From Agrobacterium pusense (GTDB lineage Bacteria; Pseudomonadota; Alphaproteobacteria; Rhizobiales; Rhizobiaceae): a stretch of DNA of 64,000 bases. The number at the start of each line of letters is the position of its first letter. The first letter of the stretch is position 1. The DNA lies in contig NZ_FNBB01000005.1 in NCBI RefSeq assembly GCF_900102105.1, forward strand, positions 124,001 through 188,000, read 5' to 3'. Shown piece by piece: positions 1-8,883 of the stretch. The position numbers were made by a program, and so were the translations under genes. The notes under the pieces are model-generated. The model did no database searches. It saw nothing but the letters and a program-made list of their open reading frames with translations, and was not told the DNA's origin.

Positions 1-705
1 GGTCAGCTGGATTTCGTTGCCCGCGCCGCGCTCCTGCTTGGCGAGAATATCGAAGATTTCCGGCTGCAGAATATAACGGCCATTCAGGTAATAATTCGAA
101 GGCGCCCTGGATGGTTCCGGCTTTTCGACCATTTCGGTCACGGCGAAGCCGTGATTGACCTTCTGGCCGACGCCGACGACGCCATAGGACGAAACTTCTT
201 CCGGCAGGCATTCCTCGACACCGAGAATATTGCCGCCGACTTCATCGTAAAGCTCCATCAGACCGGCAATGCAGCCGCGCGCGCCATAGGAGACCATGTC
301 AGGCAGCAGCAGTGCAAAAGGCTCCTTGCCGACCAGTTCACGCGCACACCAGACGGCATGGCCGAGGCCGAGCGGCACCTGCTGGCGGGTATAGCTGACG
401 GTGCCGGCAACCGGCAGCATCTTTTCCAGCTGCAGCACCTGCACGGTCTTGCCGGAGCGGGTCAGCGTGTTGATGAGTTCAGGTGCGCTGTCGAAATAGT
501 CTTCGATGGCGGTCTTGTTGCGGCTCGTGACGAAAATAATGTGCTCAATGCCGGCCTGCATGGCTTCATCCACGGCATATTGAACGACCGGCCGGTCGAC
601 GATCGTCAGCATTTCCTTTGGCATCGCCTTGGTGGCGGGCAAAAACCGCGTGCCGTTGCCGGCTACCGGAATGACGGCTTTTCTGACAGTTCTCTTCAGG
701 TCCAT
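1..705 (-). CDS. exoN: UTP-glucose-1-phosphate uridylyltransferase ExoN (partial, C-terminus outside window)
   Basis: Makes UDP-glucose from UTP and glucose-1-phosphate, the sugar donor for the succinoglycan glucosyltransferases encoded next to it. 235 codons are visible; the gene runs off the left edge. The translation carries the nucleotidyltransferase signature [19 protein letters not shown] at about residues 14-32, typical of the bacterial GalU/ExoN family. I chose the ATG at 705 rather than the in-frame ATG at 720 because an AAGGAG ribosome site lies between them. It is the last visible gene of the minus-strand run H-K-L-A-M-O-N, matching the S. meliloti order; exoP would be expected beyond the edge. 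A housekeeping GalU could look alike; context favours ExoN. Confidence 0.9.
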   Translation of the reverse strand, partial: MDLKRTVRKAVIPVAGNGTRFLPATKAMPKEMLTIVDRPVVQYAVDEAMQAGIEHIIFVTSRNKTAIEDYFDSAPELINTLTRSGKTVQVLQLEKMLPVAGTVSYTRQQVPLGLGHAVWCARELVGKEPFALLLPDMVSYGARGCIAGLMELYDEVGGNILGVEECLPEEVSSYGVVGVGQKVNHGFAVTEMVEKPEPSRAPSNYYLNGRYILQPEIFDILAKQERGAGNEIQLT

Positions 706-772
706 CGCGTTCTCCTTCATCAAGGTTTGATCTGTCCCCAGTCCCCGCGCAGACATGGTCCGCGCGCAAATT

Positions 773-1768
773 TTATGAAATCTGCCTTTTCACCCCTGTA
801 TTCGCTGCGGGCGCAAACACGGCGTCCCGCAGCCTCCTCAGCCGCACTGCAATCGGCATTCTCAGGTGCCCCAGCACGGCAGGATCTCGGATTGTGGTCT
901 TCAAGGCGCCGAGTACCGAGCGGCGCTTGATGTTGTCCACCAAAGTCAAAAAATTATGCGCCAGCCGCAGGCTGCGGGCTCTCGCCTGCTGCGCGTCCAT
1001 GGCGGCCGGCAGCAAGGTGTAGTGGCTCAGAAATTCTTCGTCCGCTCGCATCATCGCTTCGACGTGATGAAGTTCGAGGACGCGGGAAATCGAACCTTCG
1101 CGGATATTGTAGATGTAACCCGGCTTCGGTTCGATGACGCAGAGGCCGCCAGCGGCAAGCGCCGAGGCGAGAAGAATATAGTCTTCGCCGATGCGGATAT
1201 CCTCACGGAAGCGCAGTGCTTCGTTATTAAGGAAATCGCGCCGGAACATCGGTTTCATGTAGCCGAAGTTAAAGGTGGAGCGGAACAGGATGTTGGAGGA
1301 AATGAAGTCCTCCAGCGTGAGAACAGGCCGTTCCTCCAGAAACTCTTCGGGAAACATCGTCTCCATCGGCCGGCCATCGGTGTAGACGACATCGAGATTA
1401 TCGACAGCGATGTCAGCGTTGGCGGCTTCTGCCCGGCACATCATGCAGGCGGAGCGCTCCGGGCGGATGACATCGTCGGAGTCGAGCACGGCGATCCAGC
1501 GCCCCGTCGCGGCCTCGATGCCAGCGTTGCGGGCGCCGCCTGGACCGCGGTTTTCTTCGAGCGCAAGCAGCCGCACGCGCGGATCGATTGCGGCGATCGC
1601 TTCAACGAAGGGAATGGTATCGTCTGCGGAGCGGTCGTCGACGACGATTACTTCCAGCGTCACGCCCTGCTGATCGAGCGCGCTTTGAACCGCGGCCTCA
1701 ATCGTATCGGCGGCATTATAGGCGGCGATGACGAAGCTGATGTCTGGCGAAGAGGTGAGGTTTTCCAT
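773..1768 (-). CDS. exoO: succinoglycan glucosyltransferase ExoO
   Basis: Family 2 (GT-A) glycosyltransferase, 331 aa. By order and similarity to S. meliloti it would add a beta-1,6-linked glucose (fifth sugar) to the lipid-linked octasaccharide at the inner membrane. Visible motifs are the N-terminal [12 protein letters not shown] strand, [10 protein letters not shown] near residues 43-51, and the metal-binding DSDD at about 96-99. The longer open frame upstream overlaps exoM; I took the ATG at 1768 because GGAGG lies just before it and it overlaps the exoM stop (TGATG), indicating translational coupling. No membrane segment is evident, so it is probably peripheral. Confidence 0.88.
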   Translation of the reverse strand: MENLTSSPDISFVIAAYNAADTIEAAVQSALDQQGVTLEVIVVDDRSADDTIPFVEAIAAIDPRVRLLALEENRGPGGARNAGIEAATGRWIAVLDSDDVIRPERSACMMCRAEAANADIAVDNLDVVYTDGRPMETMFPEEFLEERPVLTLEDFISSNILFRSTFNFGYMKPMFRRDFLNNEALRFREDIRIGEDYILLASALAAGGLCVIEPKPGYIYNIREGSISRVLELHHVEAMMRADEEFLSHYTLLPAAMDAQQARARSLRLAHNFLTLVDNIKRRSVLGALKTTIRDPAVLGHLRMPIAVRLRRLRDAVFAPAANTGVKRQIS

Positions 1769-2712
1769 CAGGTCGCCTCCACGGCACCATATTGGCGGAT
1801 TTCGCGCACACCGAAGGCGCCGCTCATCGAACCCATGTGCAGCGCGCCTCGCAACGCATAACGGTTGCGGCGTACGGCATTGAAACCGCTCAAGGCGGCA
1901 AAAAGAGCGCAATAAAGCACTTTCGAACCAGCTTTCACCACCTGGACGACGCGGCGCGCACCGGGTTTCTTTTCAGCCAGCACCCGTCCATGGGTCTGGC
2001 CGGAACGGAACCGGCGCTTGGCAAGCCATAGAAAGCTTGCCCGATTTTCCGGAACCGGCTCCGACAAGACAGCGTCTTCCGCAAAGACGATACGGCCGCC
2101 AGCGGCGTGGAGATGCGAGAAGAAATGTGTGTCTTCGCCGCCGGTCTGGCCAAGCGCCAGCGCGAAGCGCCGGCCCTTTACCGATGGCGCTTCCATCCTG
2201 AGCAGCGTGTTGCAGGTATAACCGGTGATGATCTCGCCATTGACCCAGACCGGAACGGTCGAGTGGAAATCTCCGCGTTTCATCCAGCCCGGCGCGTTGT
2301 CCCGGTAAACCGCAGTGACGGGGCCGAGAACTGTTTCTGCACCGGTCTCGTCTGCCTTTTCCAGAAGCGCGGCCAGCCAGTGTGGCGGCGCCGTTTCGTC
2401 GTCATCGATAAAGGCGAGATAATCCGCCTTGCATTCCGACAGGCAGGCATTGCGGGCAATCGAAATATTAGATTTCGGGCAATGCACATAGGTGATCTCG
2501 AAGGGGGCGGTTTCGCGCAGGCGATCGACGCTTGCCTTTGCGCTGGGCTCCTCGTCATTATCGGCGACAATCAGCCTAACTTTCACGCCTTCAGGCACAT
2601 CCAGCTCGAAGAGTGACAGAAGTGTGGCGACAAGCGCCGGGCGTCTGTAGGTGCAGATGCCGATATCGACGGTCTTGAGATATTGCGTGCCGGTGACGGT
2701 GTTGTCGGTCAT
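1768..2712 (-). CDS. exoM: succinoglycan glucosyltransferase ExoM
   Basis: Family 2 glycosyltransferase of 314 aa, expected to add the fourth sugar (beta-1,4 glucose) of the succinoglycan repeat unit. The N-terminal domain begins with VDIGICTYRRP at about 16-25, with the diphosphate/metal site IDDDE at about 102-106. The start at 2712 overlaps the exoA stop codon (ATGA), and the 3' end overlaps exoO (TGATG), so A-M-O read as one coupled translational unit. A longer upstream frame in the same phase runs into exoA and is rejected. Confidence 0.88.
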   Translation of the reverse strand: MTDNTVTGTQYLKTVDIGICTYRRPALVATLLSLFELDVPEGVKVRLIVADNDEEPSAKASVDRLRETAPFEITYVHCPKSNISIARNACLSECKADYLAFIDDDETAPPHWLAALLEKADETGAETVLGPVTAVYRDNAPGWMKRGDFHSTVPVWVNGEIITGYTCNTLLRMEAPSVKGRRFALALGQTGGEDTHFFSHLHAAGGRIVFAEDAVLSEPVPENRASFLWLAKRRFRSGQTHGRVLAEKKPGARRVVQVVKAGSKVLYCALFAALSGFNAVRRNRYALRGALHMGSMSGAFGVREIRQYGAVEAT

Positions 2713-3707
2713 GAGACAGCCTTTCTTCCCCGGAATTTCAGGAGTTCCAGCCAGAAGCCGGTGGACCAGGCCAGATGCATCACCATTGCCGAAAAAGCGG
2801 CGAGCGGGCCGTATGGATTTTTCTGACCTATTGCCATCCACAAGCCATAACCCACACATGCGGCAATCCAGAGGCCGAGCGGAATAAGGGCTGCCCAATG
2901 CACCAGCGACAGCAGCGCGAAGATGAAGACCGGCAGCACGGCGAGCGGAATCATCTGGCGGATTTTCGGGATTGAGCGATGTTTCAACAGGTTCTTCGCC
3001 CGGCCGCGGCCATAGGCGAGATATTGCTTGAAGAGCGGCATGACGCTGGCGCGCGGATAATAGGTCATGCGGGTCTTGTCGGTCATCCAGATGCGGAACC
3101 CGGATTTGCGCAGCCGGAAATCCAGCTCCGCATCCTCGTTGTGGCTGAAGCTCTCATCATAACCGCCTACCGCATCGAAAGCTGCGATCCGCATCAGCGC
3201 GTGGTGGCCGTGGTCGATCCAGTGGCCTTTTGCGCCTTCGCGGTGCTTGGAACCGCCATTGCCGAGCTTGGAATTCTGGGCAATGGCAGTCGCCTTCTGG
3301 AACAGGCCGTGGCCGACCGTATCCATCGCAACGACAACGGAGTCCGCACCCGTCCGTTCCGCATCCTCGATCAGCCGCTGGCAATAATCATCGGGATAAT
3401 CGCCATGGGCGTCGATGCGGATGAGATAATCGAAATCCTCGCCGAAGGTGGCGACGGCAAGGTTGATGCCGGCGCTCTGGATACGCTTCGGATTAGCGAG
3501 AAGCGTGACGCGTTCGTCCTTTGCCGCAAAGGCGGCAACGATATCGCGCGTTCCATCCGTGCTGCCGCCATCGGCGACGACGATGCGGAACAGGCGCCCC
3601 TGCATTGCGCCGGTGAATTTGACAAGCAACCCCTCGATCGTCTTCGCCTCATTGAGGCAGGGTATGACGATCAGCGTTCTGATGCCGGAATGACCTGGAC
3701 CTTCCAT
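2709..3707 (-). CDS. exoA: succinoglycan beta-1,3-glucosyltransferase ExoA
   Basis: Membrane-associated family 2 glycosyltransferase, 332 aa. In S. meliloti ExoA adds the first glucose (beta-1,3) to the galactosyl-lipid made by ExoY. GT-A motifs are visible: VIPCLNE near residue 14-20, DGGSTDGT near 46-53, and RIDAHGDYP near 97-105. The C-terminal third has two or three hydrophobic stretches (PLAVLPVFIFALLSLVHWAA region and the segment before the C-terminus), consistent with membrane anchoring. I prefer the ATG at 3707, preceded by AGGGGG, over the GTG at 3725 that would overlap the exoL stop. Confidence 0.88.
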   Translation of the reverse strand: MEGPGHSGIRTLIVIPCLNEAKTIEGLLVKFTGAMQGRLFRIVVADGGSTDGTRDIVAAFAAKDERVTLLANPKRIQSAGINLAVATFGEDFDYLIRIDAHGDYPDDYCQRLIEDAERTGADSVVVAMDTVGHGLFQKATAIAQNSKLGNGGSKHREGAKGHWIDHGHHALMRIAAFDAVGGYDESFSHNEDAELDFRLRKSGFRIWMTDKTRMTYYPRASVMPLFKQYLAYGRGRAKNLLKHRSIPKIRQMIPLAVLPVFIFALLSLVHWAALIPLGLWIAACVGYGLWMAIGQKNPYGPLAAFSAMVMHLAWSTGFWLELLKFRGRKAVS

Positions 3708-3724
3708 GATTTGCCCCCTACGCA

Positions 3725-4906
3725 CTACACGGGTGAAAACTGCGCTTCACGGGCGTGGCCGGAAGCGGATTTGGCCAGAGAAGACAATTGCTGCACCAGC
3801 AGACGGCAATCGTCGCGGTCGGTCAGCCATTGTTTCCTGTCTGTTGCCGACAGGGCGTGGAAGGCATCCGCATAGGTTTGCGGGGTCATCTGGTTGAAGA
3901 GGGCGGCAAGATCGTCAGCGCCCGCCTGTTGCAGGACAAAGCCGATATTGCGTTTTTCAATGAAGCGAGCCGTTTCCGTGCCAGCAAGTGCAATCGGCAG
4001 AGCGCCGTAAAGGCAGCCCTCGTAAAGCCGGTTGGGCAGCAGCCAGCTGGAATTCTGGCCTTCCTCGAAAAAGTCGATCGCCCAGGTAAGTTGCACCTCG
4101 TTATAGATCGCGGCTAGATCCTCGGGGTTCCTGTATGGCCCATGGAAATGCACATGCGGCGCTGCGGCCACGAAGCCATCGAAATCAGCAAACTCCGAAT
4201 AGGCCGGCCGGCCACGCAGGATGATTTCGACCCTGCCTTCCATGCGGCGAGCGAACTCAGCGAGAATTTCAAGCGATTTGCGGCAGCGAAGCGCGCCGAA
4301 CCAGCCGATTTTCCATGGCTCGCCGGGCGCGGGCGCCCGTGGTCTTGGCGTGGCGGCAACGGTGTCGTCGAGCGCCAGCACCTTGTTTTCCTGCAACAGG
4401 ACAGGAAGGTCGAGGCCCGACACGGGCTTGAAATAATGCTCCACGAATGCCGGGGAACTTGTCACCAGAAGCTTTGCGTCGCGTGCGAAATAACGCTGCG
4501 CGGCATTCAGCATCTGTCCGGGCTTGCCTTCGTTGAGCAGCAGGCGATGAATATCGAGACATTCGTAAACCAGCGCCGGGCGGCCGGAATAGATCGACAT
4601 GGCGCGCTTTGCCAGAGCCAGCATTTCGAGGTTCCTGGCGAGAACGACGTCGGGTGCCGGAATTCCGTTCAAGACTTTGCCGAGCGAAAGGCTGGCTTTC
4701 GCCACTGCCGCCATGCGCTGCAGAAATTGCCCGTCGGCGGTTTCCCCGAGCACGACGGGTACGACGCCTTCGATCTCCGCCAGCCGGTTCTGTCCGCGCC
4801 GGAAACCGGCCAGCGTGACCCGCGCCCCGCCTGCAAGCAGCGTCAGCACCCGCCGACGAATGGCGGGGTCTGACAGATCATGCGCGAGGTAGAGAATATG
4901 GATCAT
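3725..4906 (-). CDS. exoL: succinoglycan glycosyltransferase ExoL
   Basis: 393 aa protein, the usual size for ExoL, a GT-B type glucosyltransferase proposed to add the third sugar (beta-1,4 glucose). Visible features are an N-terminal ILYLAHDLSDPAIRRRV segment and a Rossmann-like C-terminal half (GWFGALRCRKSLEILAEFA; NRLYEGCLYGALPIALAGTETARFI), the nucleotide-sugar side of GT-B enzymes. It lies 65 bp after exoK and ends 17 bp before exoA. The ribosome site before the ATG is weak. The call rests on gene order as well as sequence. Confidence 0.85.
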   Translation of the reverse strand: MIHILYLAHDLSDPAIRRRVLTLLAGGARVTLAGFRRGQNRLAEIEGVVPVVLGETADGQFLQRMAAVAKASLSLGKVLNGIPAPDVVLARNLEMLALAKRAMSIYSGRPALVYECLDIHRLLLNEGKPGQMLNAAQRYFARDAKLLVTSSPAFVEHYFKPVSGLDLPVLLQENKVLALDDTVAATPRPRAPAPGEPWKIGWFGALRCRKSLEILAEFARRMEGRVEIILRGRPAYSEFADFDGFVAAAPHVHFHGPYRNPEDLAAIYNEVQLTWAIDFFEEGQNSSWLLPNRLYEGCLYGALPIALAGTETARFIEKRNIGFVLQQAGADDLAALFNQMTPQTYADAFHALSATDRKQWLTDRDDCRLLVQQLSSLAKSASGHAREAQFSPV

Positions 4907-4971
4907 GCAGGGTTCCGGTCGGTTCGCGGGTCAAAGACGCCGCAGCACAGGATTTGGTTCAAAAAAATCGG

Positions 4972-5763
4972 TCAATTCAGAGCGCAGGCAATGCTTTCCG
5001 GGAACTGGCATTTGTCACCGAGCGCCGTGAAGGCGAAGCGGTCAACGACCATCTGCGATGGCCCGGCATAAGCAAACTTGCCCATCCAGTCCTTCAGCGT
5101 ATCGGTGCCCCACAGGCTGAAGAAAATCTTCTGGGCGTTCTGCGGAATTTTCGTCGCGTCCGTCACCTCATGAACGAGCTTGCCGTTGACGTAATAACGC
5201 AGGCGCTGCGGTTCCCAGACGAAGGCATAGTCGTTGAAGCCGGCATCGGCCCCGCCTTCCACCGGCACCAGCTTCTCATTGCCGCCCTTGGCGGACACAT
5301 ATTGGTTGAGCTGCACCTGACCGGTATTTTTGCCAAGAACCTCAAAGTCGATTTCGTCGTGCGGTTTTTTGTCGGTCGGGCCGATATAGGTGAAGAAGGC
5401 GGAGTTCAGGCCAGGGCCGGTGGCGGCCTTCATGCGCGCTTCATAGGTGCCGTAACGATAACGGCCCTTGGTCTGGATTTCACCGCAGGCGAAGTTGCGG
5501 TCGCCAGCCTTGGCTTCCTCGAAGCCCAGCGTCAGCTGGCCGTTCTCCACCGTTGCCAGCTTCTTCGACCAGGTGCAGTTCTGGTGCGCGCCATTGTTCC
5601 AGCCGTCAGAAACGTACCAGAAGCTTCTGTCCATCTGGTCGAAATTCTCCATGAAGGACGTGCCATTGCCCTCTTGGGCGTTGACGGGGGCCGTGAATGC
5701 CGTTGCAGTGAGGGCGGCGGCAAGAAGAATGCGTGTCTGAACGCGGGTGACAAATGTTGTCAT
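4972..5763 (-). CDS. exoK: secreted endo-beta-glycanase ExoK (GH16), succinoglycan depolymerase
   Basis: Glycoside hydrolase family 16 enzyme of 263 aa that cleaves nascent succinoglycan to lower molecular weight forms outside the cell. Residues 1-30 form a signal peptide (positive start, hydrophobic RILLAAALTATAFTAPV, cleavage near VNAQ-EG). The GH16 catalytic signature DEIDFE is at about residues 136-141, with the two catalytic glutamates E137 and E141. GAGGTGA precedes the ATG at 5763, only 4 bp after the exoH stop, so H and K are probably co-transcribed. Confidence 0.92.
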   Translation of the reverse strand: MTTFVTRVQTRILLAAALTATAFTAPVNAQEGNGTSFMENFDQMDRSFWYVSDGWNNGAHQNCTWSKKLATVENGQLTLGFEEAKAGDRNFACGEIQTKGRYRYGTYEARMKAATGPGLNSAFFTYIGPTDKKPHDEIDFEVLGKNTGQVQLNQYVSAKGGNEKLVPVEGGADAGFNDYAFVWEPQRLRYYVNGKLVHEVTDATKIPQNAQKIFFSLWGTDTLKDWMGKFAYAGPSQMVVDRFAFTALGDKCQFPESIACALN

Positions 5764-5767
5764 TGGT

Positions 5768-6916
5768 TCACCTCTGTCGTTGCGAATAAAGTGTTTCGGA
5801 TGTGGGTGGGCCTATCGTGGAAGCCCGTTTGGCCGCGAATTCGGCCTTTGCCTTGCCTTTGCCGCTGCGGCTTCCGGTCAATACGGCATAGACGGCCGGC
5901 AGGTATTTGCGGGTCTGGGCATTGCTGATCACCAAAATGACGAAGGCGCAAAGCGTCGCGCTGATGTAGAAAGCCGGATAGAAATCCGGCCCGCCCTTGT
6001 TCCAGACCATCCACATGATGACCAGCAGCGGATAATGGGCGCAGAATATCCAGAAGCTGAGACTGCCGGTCTCGGCAAGCCTCTGACCAAGCCGGCTGCG
6101 GATCAAGATCGATGAAGACACCCAGAAGCCGAGCGCGCCGAAGACCGCGAGCAGATTGCGCGACATATTCAGCCAGAATGTGAATTCAGGGCCAGTAAAA
6201 TAGAGACCTGTGGCGAGAATGGCCGACGCGGCAAATGTCAACAACATGATCGGCAGGGCATAAGGATCAAGTGCCTTGACGTCGACCCGGTGCAGCGCAA
6301 GCGCGATGCCGAGCGAAAAGCTGAAGAGGATGGATTTTTTCTGGACAATGAAGATCTTCAGGTCTGGCATGGCCGTGACGATCAGCAGGATTACGAGCGT
6401 CGGCAGCGCAAAGCGGCGCATCAGAAATGCGAGCACCGGCGACAGCAGAATGCAGACAAAAAGGTCGCGCAGGAAATAAAGCGGCACATTCACCGGCAGC
6501 TCTTCCAGCGCCGTACCATGGCTGAGTATTTCGCGCGGGCTGGCGTTCCATAGGTCGGGAAAATATCCGACGCCAACCTCGAACAGCTGGATCAGCAGCA
6601 CGGCGGCAAACAGTGCGCCATTCCACAAGAGGAATGGCAGCAGCACGGTTTTCGTCTTGGAGCGGATCGTCGCCGGATAATCGAAAGCGCTCATGCCGCG
6701 GCGAAACAGCAGATAACCGGAAATGGCGCTGAGACAGGGCACGCCGATGCGAAACAGCGCGTCGCCAAGGAAAACCCGCAGCCAGTCGAAAAAGCCGTAA
6801 AGGCCAAGAAAGGGGCTGGTTTCGGCATTGTGCGGCACATGCACGAACACGATTCCTGAAATCAGCAATATGCGCATCAAGTTGATACGGGAGGATAGGT
6901 TCTGATCGACAGTCAC
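5768..6916 (-). CDS. exoH: succinoglycan succinyltransferase ExoH (acyltransferase 3 family)
   Basis: Integral membrane acyltransferase of the acyltransferase-3 family; in S. meliloti ExoH adds succinyl groups to succinoglycan and thereby makes it cleavable by ExoK and ExosH-type glycanases. The visible domain begins SSRINLMRILLISGIVFVHVPHN, the typical first helix with its catalytic-type histidine, followed by about ten hydrophobic segments. The open frame extends to 7039 but the upstream part is implausible. I chose GTG 6916 because AGGGG lies 8 nt upstream; GTG 6925 is an alternative. It heads the run H-K-L-A-M-O-N. exoI, found next to exoH in S. meliloti, is absent. Confidence 0.85.
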   Translation of the reverse strand: MTVDQNLSSRINLMRILLISGIVFVHVPHNAETSPFLGLYGFFDWLRVFLGDALFRIGVPCLSAISGYLLFRRGMSAFDYPATIRSKTKTVLLPFLLWNGALFAAVLLIQLFEVGVGYFPDLWNASPREILSHGTALEELPVNVPLYFLRDLFVCILLSPVLAFLMRRFALPTLVILLIVTAMPDLKIFIVQKKSILFSFSLGIALALHRVDVKALDPYALPIMLLTFAASAILATGLYFTGPEFTFWLNMSRNLLAVFGALGFWVSSSILIRSRLGQRLAETGSLSFWIFCAHYPLLVIMWMVWNKGGPDFYPAFYISATLCAFVILVISNAQTRKYLPAVYAVLTGSRSGKGKAKAEFAAKRASTIGPPTSETLYSQRQR

Positions 6917-7131
6917 ATCAGTCACCCCTATTGGGCGGCGTCTCCCCACGCCGCGTTGCAACCAGAGCGAACTTAAGCCCGCACTGGGAAGTCTGGTTTC
7001 GACTTTGGGATAAAATGTGGCGACGCGGGAAAAACACAAGATTAGATTTTGCGGGTGAATGTCTGGCGTCAGCGCAGTTTCTATCGCGTGAAAAAATTAA
7101 ACGATTGAAATAAATGAATTTTATCTAAACT

Positions 7132-7160
7132 CACGCTTCATTAAAAATCTCTGAAGCGTG
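7132..7160. repeat. inverted repeat upstream of exoH
   Basis: CACGCTTCA and TGAAGCGTG form 9 bp perfect arms around an AT-rich 11 nt spacer. On the exoH strand no U-run follows, so it is not a standard terminator; it may be an operator or leader hairpin about 220-240 bp before exoH. Confidence 0.5.
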
Positions 7161-7211
7161 CGAATTTGTCATTTGCCGTGATGTTGCGCTGCAAAAAGAG
7201 CGCCGAACCCA

Positions 7212-7245
7212 CCTTGCCACGGCGAGAAAAATCACCGTGGCAAGG
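7212..7245. terminator. possible terminator hairpin after exoT
   Basis: Perfect 11 bp arms CCTTGCCACGG and CCGTGGCAAGG with a 12 nt loop, 43 bp past the exoT stop. The long GC-rich stem fits a transcription stop, but there is no U-tract on the exoT strand, so intrinsic termination is uncertain. Confidence 0.4.
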
Positions 7246-7287
7246 CCCCTTAACGGCAGAAATGAGGCGCATTTTTTTGTGATATTT

Positions 7288-8766
7288 CTAACCTTGGGTT
7301 GCGGTATTCGGCATACGCCGTGATTTGACCATGCCCAGGATTTTTCCCAGCAGGGCACGTTCAGTCAGCAGAATCAGTATTGCATAGATGGCGCCGCCCA
7401 CGGCACCACCGATAAGAACCTGAAGGGTGGCATTGGGAATGCGATCGGCGAGAAGGTGAAGCAGATAGCGCACCGCAACGGCCATCACGAAAGCGGCGAT
7501 CATCGGCCGACTGCTGACATAAAGGCCCCGGAAGAAAGGCGTGTCGCTGGCCTTGAACACGGCCCAGGAGTAAGCGACCAGTGTGACCGCGTTGACGATG
7601 CAAAGCCAGACCATGGCGTCGATCAGCGTGCCATAAAGTGCGGCGAGCCACACTGCCACCGTGGTGACGATGGCGCGGATCGTCGCCGACCAGAACAATA
7701 CGCGGCCGTAACCAGCACCCTTCAGATACGGGATGAAGGTGCTGCACGGTGTGAGAATGGCCTTGGACAGGGCGAGCAGCCCGAGGACAGGCCAGGCATA
7801 GGCCCAGTTCTGGCCGAAGATGACAAGCATGGCCGGCTCGGCCACGGCCCAGAGACCGAACATCATGGGCGCGAGCAGTACGGTCAGCACCTGCGTGCTG
7901 AACATCAACGCATCACGACGGCGCTGCGGGTCGTCCATCATGCGGCTGAAGGCGGGAAACAGAACCCCCATGACGGCGGATAAAACCACCTGGTTGGGAA
8001 TGCTGGCGAAACGGTTGGAGGCGGAATAGGCGCCGGCATCCGCCAGACCCAGGTGACGGGCGATGACCACCATCGGCGATTGGAAGGTGACAAAATTGGC
8101 GATTTCCGAGCCCATCAGCCCCGAACTGAAGCCGAGAAGCGGCACCAGCCGGCGTGGCTTCATGACAAAACGCGGGCAATAGCGGGAAACGGCATAAAGC
8201 CCGACGAGACGGATGAGAGCTGCGGCAAAAAGCTGGATGATAAGTGCCCAGACGCCGAACCCCATGAAGGCGAGCGCGACCGCGACAATCGCTGCGATGC
8301 TCTCCGAGGCCATGCTCCAGAGCGCATCCTTGCTGAAGTTCATCCGTCGCGCCAGCAGCGAATAGGCGACATCGCCGGCAAGCTGCAATGGAATGAGGAA
8401 TGCCATGATGCGCAGCAGGTATGCGCTTTCCACCGCCCCCAGCAGTCCGCCGAAAAATTCCGCCCAGATGTAGAGGACGGCTGCCATGGAGCAGGAGATC
8501 GCCAGATTAGCCCAGAAGACGGTATGGATCGTTTCCATATCCTCTTCCTTCTCAACGATGAGAGCGGAGGTGAGCCCCGCGCCGGCAATCATGGTCAGGA
8601 ACTGTACAACCGTTAGTCCTACCGCTACCACCCCGAATTCCTCCGGGGAAAGCAGCCTTGCAAGAATAGGGACCGTGACAAATTTAAGCCCGAATGTCCC
8701 TGTTTTTGATAAAACGCTCCAGCCGACATTCGTGGTGATGGTCTTTACATTTGGCGCTGGGGGCAT
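7288..8766 (-). CDS. exoT: polysaccharide flippase ExoT (Wzx-like, MOP superfamily)
   Basis: Inner-membrane transporter of 492 aa, the usual ExoT size. It belongs to the polysaccharide-transport family that moves lipid-linked repeat units across the membrane; S. meliloti exoT mutants lose low-molecular-weight succinoglycan. Twelve or so hydrophobic helices are visible, starting with GWSVLSKTGTFGLKFVTVPI and LLSPEEFGVVAVGLTVVQFL, the family hallmark at the N-terminus. I chose ATG 8766, with AGGA 8 nt upstream; the open frame to 9567 runs antisense through exoW and is rejected. exoT and exoW are divergent, sharing a 117 bp promoter region. Confidence 0.88.
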   Translation of the reverse strand: MPPAPNVKTITTNVGWSVLSKTGTFGLKFVTVPILARLLSPEEFGVVAVGLTVVQFLTMIAGAGLTSALIVEKEEDMETIHTVFWANLAISCSMAAVLYIWAEFFGGLLGAVESAYLLRIMAFLIPLQLAGDVAYSLLARRMNFSKDALWSMASESIAAIVAVALAFMGFGVWALIIQLFAAALIRLVGLYAVSRYCPRFVMKPRRLVPLLGFSSGLMGSEIANFVTFQSPMVVIARHLGLADAGAYSASNRFASIPNQVVLSAVMGVLFPAFSRMMDDPQRRRDALMFSTQVLTVLLAPMMFGLWAVAEPAMLVIFGQNWAYAWPVLGLLALSKAILTPCSTFIPYLKGAGYGRVLFWSATIRAIVTTVAVWLAALYGTLIDAMVWLCIVNAVTLVAYSWAVFKASDTPFFRGLYVSSRPMIAAFVMAVAVRYLLHLLADRIPNATLQVLIGGAVGGAIYAILILLTERALLGKILGMVKSRRMPNTATQG

Positions 8767-8883
8767 ACAAGCATCCTGTTTCTGGAGGCCGGCGGGAGGA
8801 AGCCGGTTGGGAGTTGCCGATACCATCGGGGCCGCTTTTAGGATCGGGCCCGACACTTCTTGATCAACGCAAGGGGCGAAACA

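Larger units (their letters stand above)
6917..7287. other. intergenic region between exoT and exoH with two hairpins
   Basis: About 370 bp with no credible gene. The stretch 7080-7145 is AT-rich compared with its surroundings and probably holds the minus-strand promoter of the exoH-K-L-A-M-O-N operon. Two perfect inverted repeats are listed separately. In S. meliloti this is where exoI sits. Confidence 0.6.
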
